Assembly: GCA_934695325.1 (NCBI GenBank)
Contig: CAKUVD010000003.1
Coordinates: 62,001 to 126,000 of the forward strand
Direction of reading: 5' to 3'
Length of the DNA stretch: 64,000 nt
Source: an uncultured Bacteroidales bacterium
Lineage (GTDB): Bacteria; Bacteroidota; Bacteroidia; Bacteroidales; UBA932
Part shown: piece after piece, positions 7,894 to 17,261 of the stretch
How positions within the stretch are numbered: the first letter of the stretch is position 1
Layout: every line of letters starts with the position of its first letter
Made by a program: the position numbers and the translations under genes
The notes under the pieces: model-generated
Told to the model about the DNA's origin: nothing
What the model saw: the letters and a program-made list of their open reading frames with translations, nothing else
Databases searched by the model: none

Positions 7894-9684
7894 ATGAACT
7901 ACTTGAAAATTACTGATAGCTTAAAAAAGGAAGTTGAACCAAGACTGAAGTATTACTTTCCTGGAAGATGCTACAAGACGGAAATAAGTCATTATCACGA
8001 TAACCGTTTCATTCAATTGGAGACTATTCTCCACGATATAGATGTACATTACGAATATTATCAAGGATACGTTGAATTGCACCTTGAGGGAAAATTTTGC
8101 GGTTATGAATATAATACAATATGGAGAGAGTTAGTTGAAGAATCTTATCACCATCCAGAGCTAAGTTGGCATAGATGGGGCAATCGTAATCAAGGCAGGT
8201 GTAGACTCAATATACCTATTCAATCTGCAGACGATATCATCAACTGCTTTGAGAAAATATCTAAAATATTCGACCCCGTACTCTCTCCTTTATCAGCAGA
8301 GCACGAAAACACAGTAGTCATAATGCAACAAATGGAAAAGCGAGAGAGCCTTCCGCCTGCCGATAGGATGAAAGTAGAAAAACTTACTTACAGCATTCTG
8401 AAAATTAAAGACTTACCTTTTAACAACTTCATAATTCCAGGATATCAGCGTCCATATAAATGGGGTGTCAAGAATGCAAATCAATTAATAAATGATCTTT
8501 TGTATTTCAAGGATAGTGAAGAATATAGACTTGGTACTCTTGTTCTTCATGAGAACAATATAGTGGATGGACAACAACGCATAGTCACACTCTCTTTGCT
8601 TTTGTACGAACTTTTCAACAAAAAAGAAATAAGAGCCAAGAATCCTTATCAAGAAGTACAAGAACGAATTAAAATATTTTGGAAACGGACTGAATTTACA
8701 AATGAGTATTCAATTGGACATGTAAGAGAAAACCTTACAGCCATTGAAGACAGGCTGGATGATTTGGATGACAAATTTTTAGATTTTCTTTTAAGCAAAT
8801 GTCAGTTTGTTGTTGTTCGCCTACCTGAAATATCTGAAGCATTCCAATTCTTTGACTCACAAAATGCAAGAGGAAAAGACTTGGAGCCACATGATTTATT
8901 GAAGGCTTTTCATCTTAGAGAAATCAAAAAGCTCTCTGAGAAGGACAGCGATAACATCACAAAATGGCAGGATCTTGATTCACAAAGATTAGTTGAATTG
9001 TTCTTGACTTTATATAGAGTCAAAAGATGGGCTAAAAATAACAGCGGAAAGGAATTCACAAAAGACGATGTCGATGCTTTTAAGGGCATATCCTTAGATG
9101 ACAAACGGTATCCTTTTTATATGCAGCAGATTATATGTCATTTCTTCTCATTATTTTATGATAGTGAACCAGATAGAAATATCGACCAGTCAAAAATAGA
9201 GTTTCCTTTCCAGATAGATCAAGTATGTATTAACGGAAGTCGTTTTTTCGATATGATTCGTTACTATGAGGCAATGTACAATAAAATCATAGACGAGAAT
9301 GAATACAAAAATTATGATTCAACAGAAGATGAAAAATCAGCATATAAAATCATTCGGCTGTTGAATAATTATCCTAATAGGAATCGTACCGGTGATTCTT
9401 ATGTCCGACAATTGTTTAATTGTCTCTTGATTTATTATATTGATAGATTCGGCTTCGCTGAAATAAATAAGGTGGCGAGAAAGATCTTTAGATATGCATA
9501 TCAAATTCGCCTGACGCATTATAGTGTTCAGCTCCAAACTATAGATAATAGTGCGACTAGCGGCATCATGTTCAAAACTATTCGTGATGCTCAATCGCCG
9601 TATGACATTATAAATCTAATGACCCCACAAATCGGCTCATTAGCTTCAAATGCAGACTCTCAAATCAAACAACTCTATTTCTGA
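7894..9684 (+). CDS. DUF262-domain protein (GmrS-like), first of pair
   Basis: A 596-aa protein. From about residue 165 it has a DUF262 (ParB/Srx-like NTPase) domain: IPGYQRPYKW (181-190), VDGQQR (224-229) and FFDSQNARGKDLEPHDLLKA (about 315-334). The first ~150 residues form an extra domain I do not recognise, rich in Tyr, His and Trp. The DUF1524 nuclease motif (HxxPQ) is absent. DUF262 proteins such as GmrS, BrxU and SspE bind and hydrolyse nucleotide to control cutting of modified DNA. The stop lies 5 nt before the next gene, which carries DUF262 plus the nuclease domain, so the two probably act together. The gene is clearly AT-richer than its neighbours, consistent with horizontal acquisition. 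Confidence 0.85.
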   Translation: MNYLKITDSLKKEVEPRLKYYFPGRCYKTEISHYHDNRFIQLETILHDIDVHYEYYQGYVELHLEGKFCGYEYNTIWRELVEESYHHPELSWHRWGNRNQGRCRLNIPIQSADDIINCFEKISKIFDPVLSPLSAEHENTVVIMQQMEKRESLPPADRMKVEKLTYSILKIKDLPFNNFIIPGYQRPYKWGVKNANQLINDLLYFKDSEEYRLGTLVLHENNIVDGQQRIVTLSLLLYELFNKKEIRAKNPYQEVQERIKIFWKRTEFTNEYSIGHVRENLTAIEDRLDDLDDKFLDFLLSKCQFVVVRLPEISEAFQFFDSQNARGKDLEPHDLLKAFHLREIKKLSEKDSDNITKWQDLDSQRLVELFLTLYRVKRWAKNNSGKEFTKDDVDAFKGISLDDKRYPFYMQQIICHFFSLFYDSEPDRNIDQSKIEFPFQIDQVCINGSRFFDMIRYYEAMYNKIIDENEYKNYDSTEDEKSAYKIIRLLNNYPNRNRTGDSYVRQLFNCLLIYYIDRFGFAEINKVARKIFRYAYQIRLTHYSVQLQTIDNSATSGIMFKTIRDAQSPYDIINLMTPQIGSLASNADSQIKQLYF

Positions 9685-9689
9685 TCATT

Positions 9690-11648
9690 ATGAACGACAT
9701 ACAAGAACTTACCGTAAAAGAATTGCTGAGCAGTAATGAATATCGCATACCTATTTATCAAAGGAACTATGCCTGGGGATTGGGCGAAACGACTCAACTT
9801 ATTCAGGACATAGCAGATTATGCGAAAGATTCGCCCACAAATAACTATTACATAGGAAACCTTATTGTATTTCCAAGGCATAAGGACAATCGTTTATATT
9901 TCGAAACAATTGATGGACAACAGAGAACGACGACCATAACGATTCTCTTATGTGCACTTAAACACAATTATTCAGGATATGACTTATCATGGTATTCTAA
10001 TGTAAATCTCTCTTTTGATCACAGAGAAAAGTCAAACCTCACATTATCTGCATTGTTCAACAATCCTGACAATGTGAGTTATGGCATTGTTAATGCAAAT
10101 ATCATGTCTGTATATAACAAAGCCTGGAGCATAGTTGATAAGATTTGTCAGGATAAAGAAATTCCCGTTTCTATTTTTATTGATTATCTGCTTAATAAGG
10201 TAATGATTCTTCGGATAAGTGTTCCGAAAGACACAAACCTTAATCACTATTTCGAGATAATGAACTCCAGAGGAGAGCAACTTGAGCAACACGAAATTGT
10301 AAAAGCACATCTTCTGGCTACAATTAAGGACGATCAGTCTGTTATGGCTGCGTTTAATCTTATTTGGGAAGCCTGCTCTAATATGGATAGATATGTTCAG
10401 CTAAATTTTCCAAAAGCAACAAGAGAACAAATATTTGATAACAATGGTACTGAAGACATTAAAATTTCACTCAATGATTTAGCGGCATTGTACAGTAAAA
10501 GTTCGGCTCTTGGCAATGAAGAAAAAAATCATTCTCTAGAGATGTTGTTCGTAGATAACGCTAATAACACACCTTATAGTAAGCCGTGGGAAGAAGACAC
10601 CGACAAGTACCAATCAGAAGCTTATCATTCCTTGATTACTTTTTCCAACTTTCTTCTTCATGTTCTAAAAATAATGCGTCCTGACAATAAAGAGGTTGTG
10701 TTGGATGACAAAAGATTGACAAGGATTTTCGAAAGCGTGATAAAAAGCGAAAAAGACGCTGCCGGTTTCAGCATAGAGTTTATTATGAAACTCCTTGATT
10801 TGCGTTTACTCTTTGATAAATACATCATTAAAAGAAAACAAGATAAATGGAGTCTACAGAAATTGTTGCCCCAAAAAGCAGATAACGACAAATATTATTA
10901 TAGAGACACCTTCTCACAAACCGAATCCGAAGATGATGGATCAGGACAAAACCGCAATATAATTATGCTCCAGTCGATGTTTCATGTGTCAGCACCGACT
11001 CAGATATATAAGCATTGGATGAATGCCAGCTTATACTATGTATATAATCATAGGAATACAAATGCTACTGAATATGCAGAATATCTATGGAATCTATCAA
11101 AAGCATATATGTTAGATAGATACTTGACAACCCCCGAGAATAAGGTTCCATTTGAGACTATTATATTCAAGAATAATGGAAAGAGTACACATCAGAATAA
11201 AGAAATCCTATGGTCGAATATCAATATAGACAAGTACCCGCAAAAAGGAGAACATATAGAAAATTTCATATTCAACTTTTATGATTATCTGTTACTTAAA
11301 GAGACCAATGATACAGACTTCGAGTTTTCGTACAGAACTTCTGTAGAACATTTCTATCCTCAACATCCGACGGATAAAGACTCGATGGATTTTAACCACC
11401 TGCATAGTTTTGGAAATCTGTGTCTTGTCAGCAGAGGTATGAATTCAAAATTCACTAATAATCTCCCAGGAGCAAAATACGAAAACTTTGGTGACGCCAA
11501 AGCTATGAAGACTTATAGCCTCAAATTAAAATCTATGATGAATACTATTAAAAAAGGAGAGCGGTGGGACGAAACGAAAATTGATCAAAAGGAGCAGGAA
11601 GCAAAAGAATTGATCAGTAAGGCTCTATTGTCAGAAAAAATATTATAA
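9690..11648 (+). CDS. DUF262-DUF1524 (HNH-like) nuclease, second of pair
   Basis: A 652-aa protein with an N-terminal DUF262 domain (IPIYQRNYAW at 20-29, IDGQQR at 74-79, MNSRGEQLEQHEIVKAHL about 190-207). The C-terminal DUF1524 region holds the His-Me/HNH-type motif VEHFYPQHP followed by FGNLCLVSRGMNSK, so the catalytic His is present. This is the fused GmrSD/BrxU/SspE layout, a modification-dependent restriction family. It is co-transcribed with the preceding DUF262-only protein (5-nt gap). The role as an anti-phage or anti-plasmid system is inferred from the family and from the AT-rich composition. Confidence 0.88.
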   Translation: MNDIQELTVKELLSSNEYRIPIYQRNYAWGLGETTQLIQDIADYAKDSPTNNYYIGNLIVFPRHKDNRLYFETIDGQQRTTTITILLCALKHNYSGYDLSWYSNVNLSFDHREKSNLTLSALFNNPDNVSYGIVNANIMSVYNKAWSIVDKICQDKEIPVSIFIDYLLNKVMILRISVPKDTNLNHYFEIMNSRGEQLEQHEIVKAHLLATIKDDQSVMAAFNLIWEACSNMDRYVQLNFPKATREQIFDNNGTEDIKISLNDLAALYSKSSALGNEEKNHSLEMLFVDNANNTPYSKPWEEDTDKYQSEAYHSLITFSNFLLHVLKIMRPDNKEVVLDDKRLTRIFESVIKSEKDAAGFSIEFIMKLLDLRLLFDKYIIKRKQDKWSLQKLLPQKADNDKYYYRDTFSQTESEDDGSGQNRNIIMLQSMFHVSAPTQIYKHWMNASLYYVYNHRNTNATEYAEYLWNLSKAYMLDRYLTTPENKVPFETIIFKNNGKSTHQNKEILWSNINIDKYPQKGEHIENFIFNFYDYLLLKETNDTDFEFSYRTSVEHFYPQHPTDKDSMDFNHLHSFGNLCLVSRGMNSKFTNNLPGAKYENFGDAKAMKTYSLKLKSMMNTIKKGERWDETKIDQKEQEAKELISKALLSEKIL

Positions 11649-11702
11649 GAAAACAATATACTTGATGGCAATGAGAATTCTGCATCGGAAAATAGAAAGG
11701 GC

Positions 11703-12151
11703 TTGAATAAGACTTGCGCTCGTCATCTGCGCTATGATTGTCACTTGCTTCGTTCAATCACGCCGTATGCCGTTCCCATAAGCTATGTGTACACGGATGG
11801 AAAATTATACTTTCACAGTGCTAAAACGGGACATAAGGTAGATGCTATAAGACAATGCGACAAGGCTTCCTTTTGTGTCATTGACGCAGATGATATCCAT
11901 CAGAGTTTACGACCTATTTCCGAAGCGTCATAGCCTTCGGAAAAATTCAGATCATCGAAGACGAAGATGAAAGAACGTATGCGGCATCCTTGTTGGGACG
12001 CAGATACAATCCCGGAGATGACACAGGACTACACAAAGAGTTGGAAAAAGGCCTGTCACATATGCTTATTTTCCGTCTTGATATTGAACATATGACCGGC
12101 AAAGAGGCCATTGAGCTTGTGAGAAAGAACAGCACAGTTTCTGAGGGATAG
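11703..12151 (+). pseudogene. Pyridoxamine 5'-phosphate oxidase (NimA-like) family pseudogene
   Basis: The first frame reads CHLLRSITPYAVPISYVYTDGKLYFHSAKTGHKVDAIR and on to SFCVIDADDI, the FMN-binding core of the pyridoxamine-phosphate-oxidase/nitroimidazole-reductase-like family. The frame is then lost near 11920. The C-terminal half continues in another frame from about 11939 (FGKIQIIEDEDE, AASLLGRRYNPGDDTGL, then EKGLSHMLIFRLDIEHMTGKEAIEL) to TAG at 12149-12151. The normal N-terminal ~25 residues are missing too. So this is a 5'-truncated and frameshifted flavin reductase gene. Confidence 0.65.
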
Positions 12152-12187
12152 CCGCTAAATTCCAGAAGATAGGTCCGTTTTTGCAAA

Positions 12188-12381
12188 TTATTGATTATCA
12201 ACCATTTCGATAAACACAACCTGCGCACTGGGATTGACTTTCACCGCCCTCCTGTCGCCATAAAGCCAATAAGTGTGGGCCAATATCGACACGCGATGCC
12301 ACTGCGCCGGACTCTATGTCGACCAATCCTTTCACAAACGTGAGGGGCACGAATCCGAGAGCCCCGGAGCGAGTACGCAAA
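12188..12381 (-). pseudogene. Frameshifted coding-like remnant
   Basis: On the minus strand, one frame reads LGFVPLTFVKGLVDIESGAV and on to SRVDIGPH. A second frame then continues with TYWLYGDRRAVKVNPSAQVV and FIEMVDNQ to a TAA at 12188-12190. Joined at the frameshift near 12289, they make a smooth protein-like segment. The family is not recognised and confidence is low, but the switch of coding sense between frames suggests a decayed gene. Confidence 0.25.
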
Positions 12382-12464
12382 AGCCGAGGTGTGCAGCATC
12401 GTGGTCTGCCGTAGTGCGAGCGACCGAAACTGCGAAGTCGTTTCCGTCTCCCGTCGGGAGATAA

Positions 12465-12495
12465 CATAGCCAATGCAAAGAAAGCACTGGCTATG
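12465..12495. terminator. 12-bp hairpin, possible terminator
   Basis: CATAGCCAATGC (12465-12476) pairs with GCACTGGCTATG (12484-12495) except at one position, around a 7-nt A-rich loop. There is no long T tract on either side. It lies just downstream of the small minus-strand ORF that ends at 12511 and may end its transcript. Confidence 0.35.
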
Positions 12496-12510
12496 GTCAA
12501 TGTTTTCAGG

Positions 12511-12669
12511 CTATTCCCCTGATTCTCTGATAATTCTCTCGCCCTCCTTCTTGTACGCCTTACGGTCATATTCCATACCTCTGCACATCCAGCAACTGCA
12601 GGGCGTGCCGGTAGTCTTGTAAACTTGCGCCCATTTTTCCCTGGCCAACTCAAAACGGGTAGCCGACAC
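12511..12669 (-). CDS. Small Cys-rich protein (CxCxxC)
   Basis: A 46-codon core reads ELAREKWAQVYKTTG, then TPCSCWMCRGMEYDR, and ends KKEGERIIRESGE with stop TAG at 12511-12513. The PCSCxxC core followed by a basic helical tail matches a short hypothetical protein type I recall from Bacteroidetes genomes. A GTG at 12667-12669 gives 52 aa and would overlap the end of the BamA-type gene by 20 nt. The natural family seems slightly longer at its N-terminus, so this could be a fragment. The cysteines could bind a metal; the function is unknown. Confidence 0.4.
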   Translation of the reverse strand: MSATRFELAREKWAQVYKTTGTPCSCWMCRGMEYDRKAYKKEGERIIRESGE

Positions 12670-14860
12670 CGAAATGCACGGCGAATCCGTCTCTGCGGAA
12701 CCAGCCGGCAGGGCCCACCCAACGGTGTCCCTGCTCCCTGGCAGGATCGTGGAGAACCAGCCCCATGTCTATACGCACCAGAATGAAATTAAGGTCAAGA
12801 CGAAGTCCGGCCCCCCAGTCCAGAGCCAGTCCCCTCAGGAAATTGGACGCCGTAAGCCTGCCGTCTTCAAAAGAACTGAAGCCATTGTCCTTCAAATACC
12901 AGACATTGCCGGCATCCGCGAACAATGCACCGTTGAACTTCCAGAAGAGTCCGAAGCGATATTCCACATTGGCCTCCAGCTTCAAGTCTCCTGTCTGGTT
13001 AGGAATCACGAATACAGTGTCGCGCACCGCTGTACCAGGGCCCACGGTCCTTGCCTGCCATCCACGGAGGCTATTGGCGCCGCCGCTGTAGAACTGCTGC
13101 TCAAAAGGCATAGACGACGAGTTTCCGTAAGGAATTCCGACGCCGGCCAGGAACCTGGTGGCTACAGCCTGCCTGTCATTCTTCCCGAACACGAATGTCT
13201 TTCCGGCGGCGAACTCCCCGCGGACATACTGGGAATAGCTCGTGCCCCATATCTGATGTTCCCCGGAAGCATTGTCCTTGCGGATCAGCGGATTGAACAG
13301 GGAGAGGACGTTTCCAGCCTCATTGAGCTGGAACTTGAAATAATGGTATGACCTCTTCGGGTTCACATCAGTGCTGGTCGTATAATACAGAGTACCTCCG
13401 GCGCCGAAGTCGAAGTGGTCGGTATAGGCGCTGCGGACTATGGAATTGAACATCACCGTCTCCAGGAAGTCAGGGTCGATCTTGAACATCCGCACGATGT
13501 TCAGCTGCGTAGGATACACCTGGAAGTACAGTTTTTTGTAAGAGCCCGCATAGCCAAACGAGTATGATATGATATTTCGCTTATACTCAGGCCTGTCCTG
13601 ATAGTTGTAAGAGGCCTTGATCTCAGTAGACGGGACTGCCTTGCGGAATCTGTGGACAGGGACGAACACGAATTTCGGGAACTTCACCCCGGCTGATATT
13701 CCGAACTCGGTAGCGCGGGTGCTGCTGTTGGGCTTGAACTGGAAGTTTCCCGTAAAACTTAGGTTCAGGACCTCGCCGCCGCGGAAAATGTTCTTGTTAT
13801 AATATGAAAGACCCGGCGAGATGCCGAAAAGGCCACTCGAATTGGATGAGGCCTCGATGTTGAACTTCAATCCCTGAAGCCGGGATGCGCTCAACGAAAT
13901 CTCCGCATTGACAATGTTTGTATCCGCCTGACGCACATCCACATTGACCCCGCTCAACACGCTCAGCGCAGAGAGGCGGGAGTAAGTATTGTTCACCGCG
14001 GTCTCGCTATAGACATCCCCAGGATGCAGAGTGTTCAAGTCACGGAGAATCTTGTCCCGGATCCGCAGGCTCTCAGGCCTGATTATGTCAATGTCTCCGA
14101 AACGGAACTTTCTGAATGGGGCGGCCTCCTTAGGCGTCTCGTTACGGGTATATCCGTTGATCCTGTACTCCAATGACGCGAATCCGGGGTTGGAGAGAGT
14201 ATCTGCCTGAAAGAAATAGTAGTTCTTCGAAAACCCGTAGTACCCGGAGTTTTTCATATATGCCGAAGACCTCTGGCTCTCAGTCTCCAGAACCTCCTCC
14301 GAGAGGAAATCCCCGCGGTGCACAAGCACCCTCCCGGTGTCAGCAAGAAAAGTCGCCGCGAACTCGCCTGTATCAGGCAAGACGAAAGTCACATCGCCGA
14401 CAGGGAACCGCTTTCCCAATGATATATTGTACGAGACCTTGACAATCTTGCGCTTGACGCTTACTTCAGAGTCCACGGAGGAGCCATAATAGCCCAGATA
14501 CTCCAGATGCCTGGCGATGTTCTCGACGGATGCGTCCACCTTGTCAGATTCATACACCACAGGCGACGTCCCTATCTTCCTGAAAAGACGCGGGAAGAAT
14601 GTATTCTTTCCTGCGCCCCAGTTATAGACATTCATAAACGGATTCCACCCGAAGATCAGATTTGAATTAGGCTTCTGCTTTATGTAGGGATAGACTTTCG
14701 CAGAATTGAACTTCTTATCGTTCAGGACATTGACTTCTGTCTTCGCAAGCCTGTACTCACCGTCGGCGAGCACGCGGGTGGTGCTGCACGAAGACACGGC
14801 CAGAAGCGCCGCCGCAACAGCGCCGGCGAACATCCATCTCACTTGTGCCAATGTCTTCAA
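12650..14860 (-). CDS. BamA/TamA-family outer-membrane protein, lipoprotein form
   Basis: A 736-aa protein. The N-terminus is a lipoprotein signal with lipobox VSSC (Cys25). POTRA-like repeats follow (for example RKIVKVSYNISLGKRFPVGD). The C-terminal half is a 16-strand-type beta barrel that ends in the aromatic terminal residue expected of outer-membrane barrels (GVGYPF). Such proteins insert barrel proteins or secrete substrates at the outer membrane. The lipid anchor is common in Bacteroidetes versions. It is transcribed alone from a TAAATTTG -7 box 26 nt upstream of the ATG, divergent from the arginine decarboxylase gene. Confidence 0.88.
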   Translation of the reverse strand: MKTLAQVRWMFAGAVAAALLAVSSCSTTRVLADGEYRLAKTEVNVLNDKKFNSAKVYPYIKQKPNSNLIFGWNPFMNVYNWGAGKNTFFPRLFRKIGTSPVVYESDKVDASVENIARHLEYLGYYGSSVDSEVSVKRKIVKVSYNISLGKRFPVGDVTFVLPDTGEFAATFLADTGRVLVHRGDFLSEEVLETESQRSSAYMKNSGYYGFSKNYYFFQADTLSNPGFASLEYRINGYTRNETPKEAAPFRKFRFGDIDIIRPESLRIRDKILRDLNTLHPGDVYSETAVNNTYSRLSALSVLSGVNVDVRQADTNIVNAEISLSASRLQGLKFNIEASSNSSGLFGISPGLSYYNKNIFRGGEVLNLSFTGNFQFKPNSSTRATEFGISAGVKFPKFVFVPVHRFRKAVPSTEIKASYNYQDRPEYKRNIISYSFGYAGSYKKLYFQVYPTQLNIVRMFKIDPDFLETVMFNSIVRSAYTDHFDFGAGGTLYYTTSTDVNPKRSYHYFKFQLNEAGNVLSLFNPLIRKDNASGEHQIWGTSYSQYVRGEFAAGKTFVFGKNDRQAVATRFLAGVGIPYGNSSSMPFEQQFYSGGANSLRGWQARTVGPGTAVRDTVFVIPNQTGDLKLEANVEYRFGLFWKFNGALFADAGNVWYLKDNGFSSFEDGRLTASNFLRGLALDWGAGLRLDLNFILVRIDMGLVLHDPAREQGHRWVGPAGWFRRDGFAVHFGVGYPF

Positions 14861-14885
14861 GATCGTGCGATATTGTCCTATACCA

Positions 14886-14893
14886 CAAATTTA
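14886..14893 (-). promoter_or_regulatory. -7 box TAAATTTG for the BamA-type gene
   Basis: The plus strand reads CAAATTTA, so the minus strand has TAAATTTG, a perfect TAnnTTTG match. It lies 26 nt before the ATG at 14860 and implies a short leader. It is back to back with the box at 14938-14945 of the divergent gene. Confidence 0.55.
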
Positions 14894-14937
14894 GTGTTTT
14901 TTATGTTCATCAGAAGACATTCCCACAAAATGTTTCT

Positions 14938-14945
14938 TATATTTG
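14938..14945 (+). promoter_or_regulatory. -7 box TATATTTG for the decarboxylase gene
   Basis: A perfect TAnnTTTG match about 119 nt before the ATG at 15064, leaving a leader of roughly 110 nt. No clear TTTG lies at -33. Confidence 0.45.
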
Positions 14946-15063
14946 CATCCTGTTTCGGCGGGATAGCCGGGACGATGTTGTTTTTGTTTAACTATAGAAG
15001 CTGTTCAGGAGACTGTCCTCCGATGGACGGTTATCTTAACTTTTGCATTAGTTCAGTTAAGGG

Positions 15064-16458
15064 ATGAAGAACAAATATATCGATCTGGTAGGCCAGACTT
15101 TCGATTTTCCTCAGGATGAGTTCAGGGTGGAAGACGGCACCCTATATGTGAATGACATCAATATGATGGATATTATCAAGGAGTACGGCACTCCTCTGAA
15201 GATCACCTATCTCCCGAAGATATCGAGCCAGATACAACGCGCGAAGCGTATGTTCCGCAACGCAATGTCGAAAGTCAGCTACGATGGCGAGTATCACTAC
15301 TGCTATTGTACCAAGAGCTCACAGTTCGAGTTCGTCCTCGAGGAGGTGCTCAAGAACGGCGTTCATATCGAGACGTCTTCAGCCTATGACCTGAACCTTA
15401 TCCAGTGCCTGAAGGACAAGGGCCTCGTGGACAAGGACCTCATCATCATCTGCAACGGATTCAAAAAGCCGCAATACATAAAGAATATGGCCAACTTCCT
15501 GAATTCAGGATGGCATAATCTCATCCCTGTGCTTGACAACAAGAATGAGCTTGAGGACCTTGACGACCTCGTGGAAGTTCCTACGAACCTGGGCATCCGC
15601 ATCGCTGCCGAGGAGGAGCCTTCATTCGACTTCTATACGTCACGTCTCGGCATCAGATACAGCGACATCATTCCTTTCTACAAGAACGGAATCAGCAAGA
15701 ACCCCAAGTTCAAGCTGAAGATGCTGCATTTCTTCATAAATACCGGAATCCGAGACACTTCTTATTACTGGAACGAACTTTCTCGCTGCCTTAACCTCTA
15801 TTGCGACCTGAGGCAGATCTGCCCGGACCTCGACTCTCTCAACATCGGAGGCGGCCTTCCTATAAAGACCTCTTTGACTTGGGATTATGATTATAAATAT
15901 ATGATCGAGGAAATCGTGAACCAGATCAAGACGGTCTGCGAGGCTCACGGCGTCCCTGTGCCGGACATCTATTCTGAGTTCGGCAACTTCACAGTCGGAG
16001 AGTCCGGGGCGACCATATTCAAGGTGCTGGACGTGAAGCAGCAGAACGACCGCGAGTGCTGGTATATGATCGACAACTCGTTTATGACGACGCTCCCGGA
16101 CACCTGGGGACTGAACCAGAGATTCATACTCTTCCCTGTCAATAAGTGGAATGACGAGTATCACAGAGTGTTCCTCGGCGGGCTCACCTGCGACAGCAAG
16201 GACTATTACAACTCCGAGGCTCACGCCAATGCGATCTTCCTTCCTATCGTGAGAAGCCGCAGGGATCCTCTCTACATCGGGTTCTTCCACACAGGGGCAT
16301 ACCAGGAAGCAATATCCGGCTACGGCGGAGTGAAGCATTGCCTCCAGCCTTCCCCGAAGCATATCCTCATCGACAAGGACAAGGACGGCAAGGTCACGAC
16401 CAAGCTGTTCGCACCGGAGCAGACCTACGAGTCAATGCTGAAGATACTTGGATATTAA
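15064..16458 (+). CDS. speA: Arginine decarboxylase-type PLP enzyme
   Basis: A 464-aa fold-III (alanine-racemase-like) decarboxylase. The PLP lysine is in HYCYCTKSSQFEF (Lys84). The glycine loop that holds the phosphate is NIGGGLP (about residues 262-268). The C-terminal half carries CxSxD-type substrate residues (LGGLTCDSKDYYNS). Sequence and length match the short biosynthetic arginine decarboxylases of Flavobacteria and Bacteroidales, which make agmatine for polyamine synthesis. The substrate (arginine versus another diamino acid) is assigned by family recall, not by a motif. The next gene starts 19 nt after the stop. Confidence 0.8.
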   Translation: MKNKYIDLVGQTFDFPQDEFRVEDGTLYVNDINMMDIIKEYGTPLKITYLPKISSQIQRAKRMFRNAMSKVSYDGEYHYCYCTKSSQFEFVLEEVLKNGVHIETSSAYDLNLIQCLKDKGLVDKDLIIICNGFKKPQYIKNMANFLNSGWHNLIPVLDNKNELEDLDDLVEVPTNLGIRIAAEEEPSFDFYTSRLGIRYSDIIPFYKNGISKNPKFKLKMLHFFINTGIRDTSYYWNELSRCLNLYCDLRQICPDLDSLNIGGGLPIKTSLTWDYDYKYMIEEIVNQIKTVCEAHGVPVPDIYSEFGNFTVGESGATIFKVLDVKQQNDRECWYMIDNSFMTTLPDTWGLNQRFILFPVNKWNDEYHRVFLGGLTCDSKDYYNSEAHANAIFLPIVRSRRDPLYIGFFHTGAYQEAISGYGGVKHCLQPSPKHILIDKDKDGKVTTKLFAPEQTYESMLKILGY

Positions 16459-16477
16459 TCGGGTGAGAGAAAGGACA

Positions 16478-17230
16478 ATGCAGATATCCGCAAATGAGAT
16501 AAAAAGAGTCCGGTCGCTCTCGGAGAAGAAATTCCGTGACAGGCTCGGGCTTTTTTGCGTTGAAGGCGAGAAGATGGTGGAAGAGGCACTGCGCTCCAGC
16601 CTCAATGTCGAGTCCGTCTACAGGAAAGACGAGATCGGGGAAGAGGCGATGTCCAGAATCAGTGCATTGTCGTCACCGTCTCCGGCACTGGCCGTAGTAC
16701 ATAAGCCATTGGATATCAACCTATCGTCAGACATCGAATCAAGTTCTGCATTAGGCGCTTCCGGACTGTATCTGGCTCTTGACACCATACGCGACCCGGG
16801 TAATCTCGGAACGATTCTGCGCATCGCTGACTGGTTCGGAATAGATGCCGTATTCGCCGCCCAAGATACGGTGGATGTATTCAACCCTAAGGTGGTCCAG
16901 GCGACGATGGGTGCGATTTTCCGTGTCAAGTTCCACTATGCCGACATCCCGGCACTCTGCCGTGCGGCAGTATCAGCCGGAGGGAATGTATATGGGACAT
17001 TTCTGGACGGCATCGATATGTACTCCAGAGATCTGAATCCAGGCTGCGACTCCCCTTCCGTCATAGTCATCGGCAACGAGTCGAACGGCATTTCGGACAA
17101 GGTGGCAGAACTTGTGTCTGACCGTCTCTACATTCCTCCCTACCCGAAGGATTGCAGCGGCTCCGAGTCGCTCAATGCAGCCGTAGCCACAGCCATCACA
17201 GTAGCCGAATTCCGTCGGAGACTGAAGTAA
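16478..17230 (+). CDS. SpoU/TrmH-family RNA 2'-O-methyltransferase
   Basis: 250 aa. An N-terminal L30e-like substrate-binding part (SEKKFRDRLGLFCVEGEKMV) precedes the SPOUT knot domain with its three motifs: DTIRDPGNLGTILRIADWFG (motif 1), VIGNESNGIS (motif 2) and SLNAAVATAI (motif 3). It methylates a ribose in rRNA or tRNA using S-adenosylmethionine; the exact target is not readable. I chose the ATG at 16478 because the longer in-frame start at 16448 lies inside the preceding gene and adds ten residues with no homology value. It probably shares a transcript with the decarboxylase gene. A strong hairpin follows at 17262. Confidence 0.88.
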   Translation: MQISANEIKRVRSLSEKKFRDRLGLFCVEGEKMVEEALRSSLNVESVYRKDEIGEEAMSRISALSSPSPALAVVHKPLDINLSSDIESSSALGASGLYLALDTIRDPGNLGTILRIADWFGIDAVFAAQDTVDVFNPKVVQATMGAIFRVKFHYADIPALCRAAVSAGGNVYGTFLDGIDMYSRDLNPGCDSPSVIVIGNESNGISDKVAELVSDRLYIPPYPKDCSGSESLNAAVATAITVAEFRRRLK

Positions 17231-17261
17231 GCAATCCTCAAGAACAGCACCGCTATACATA

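Noticed and set aside
12198..12722. A 174-codon minus-strand frame between the restriction patch and the BamA-type gene
   Set aside because: It runs into the BamA-type gene in another frame, is Arg/Pro-rich, and only pieces of it look protein-like. Those pieces are better explained by the remnant at 12188-12381 and by the CxCxxC ORF in a different frame.
14843..15067. A 74-codon plus-strand frame before the arginine decarboxylase gene
   Set aside because: It contains the -7 box of that gene and overlaps the 5' end of the BamA-type gene. There is no recognisable protein pattern.
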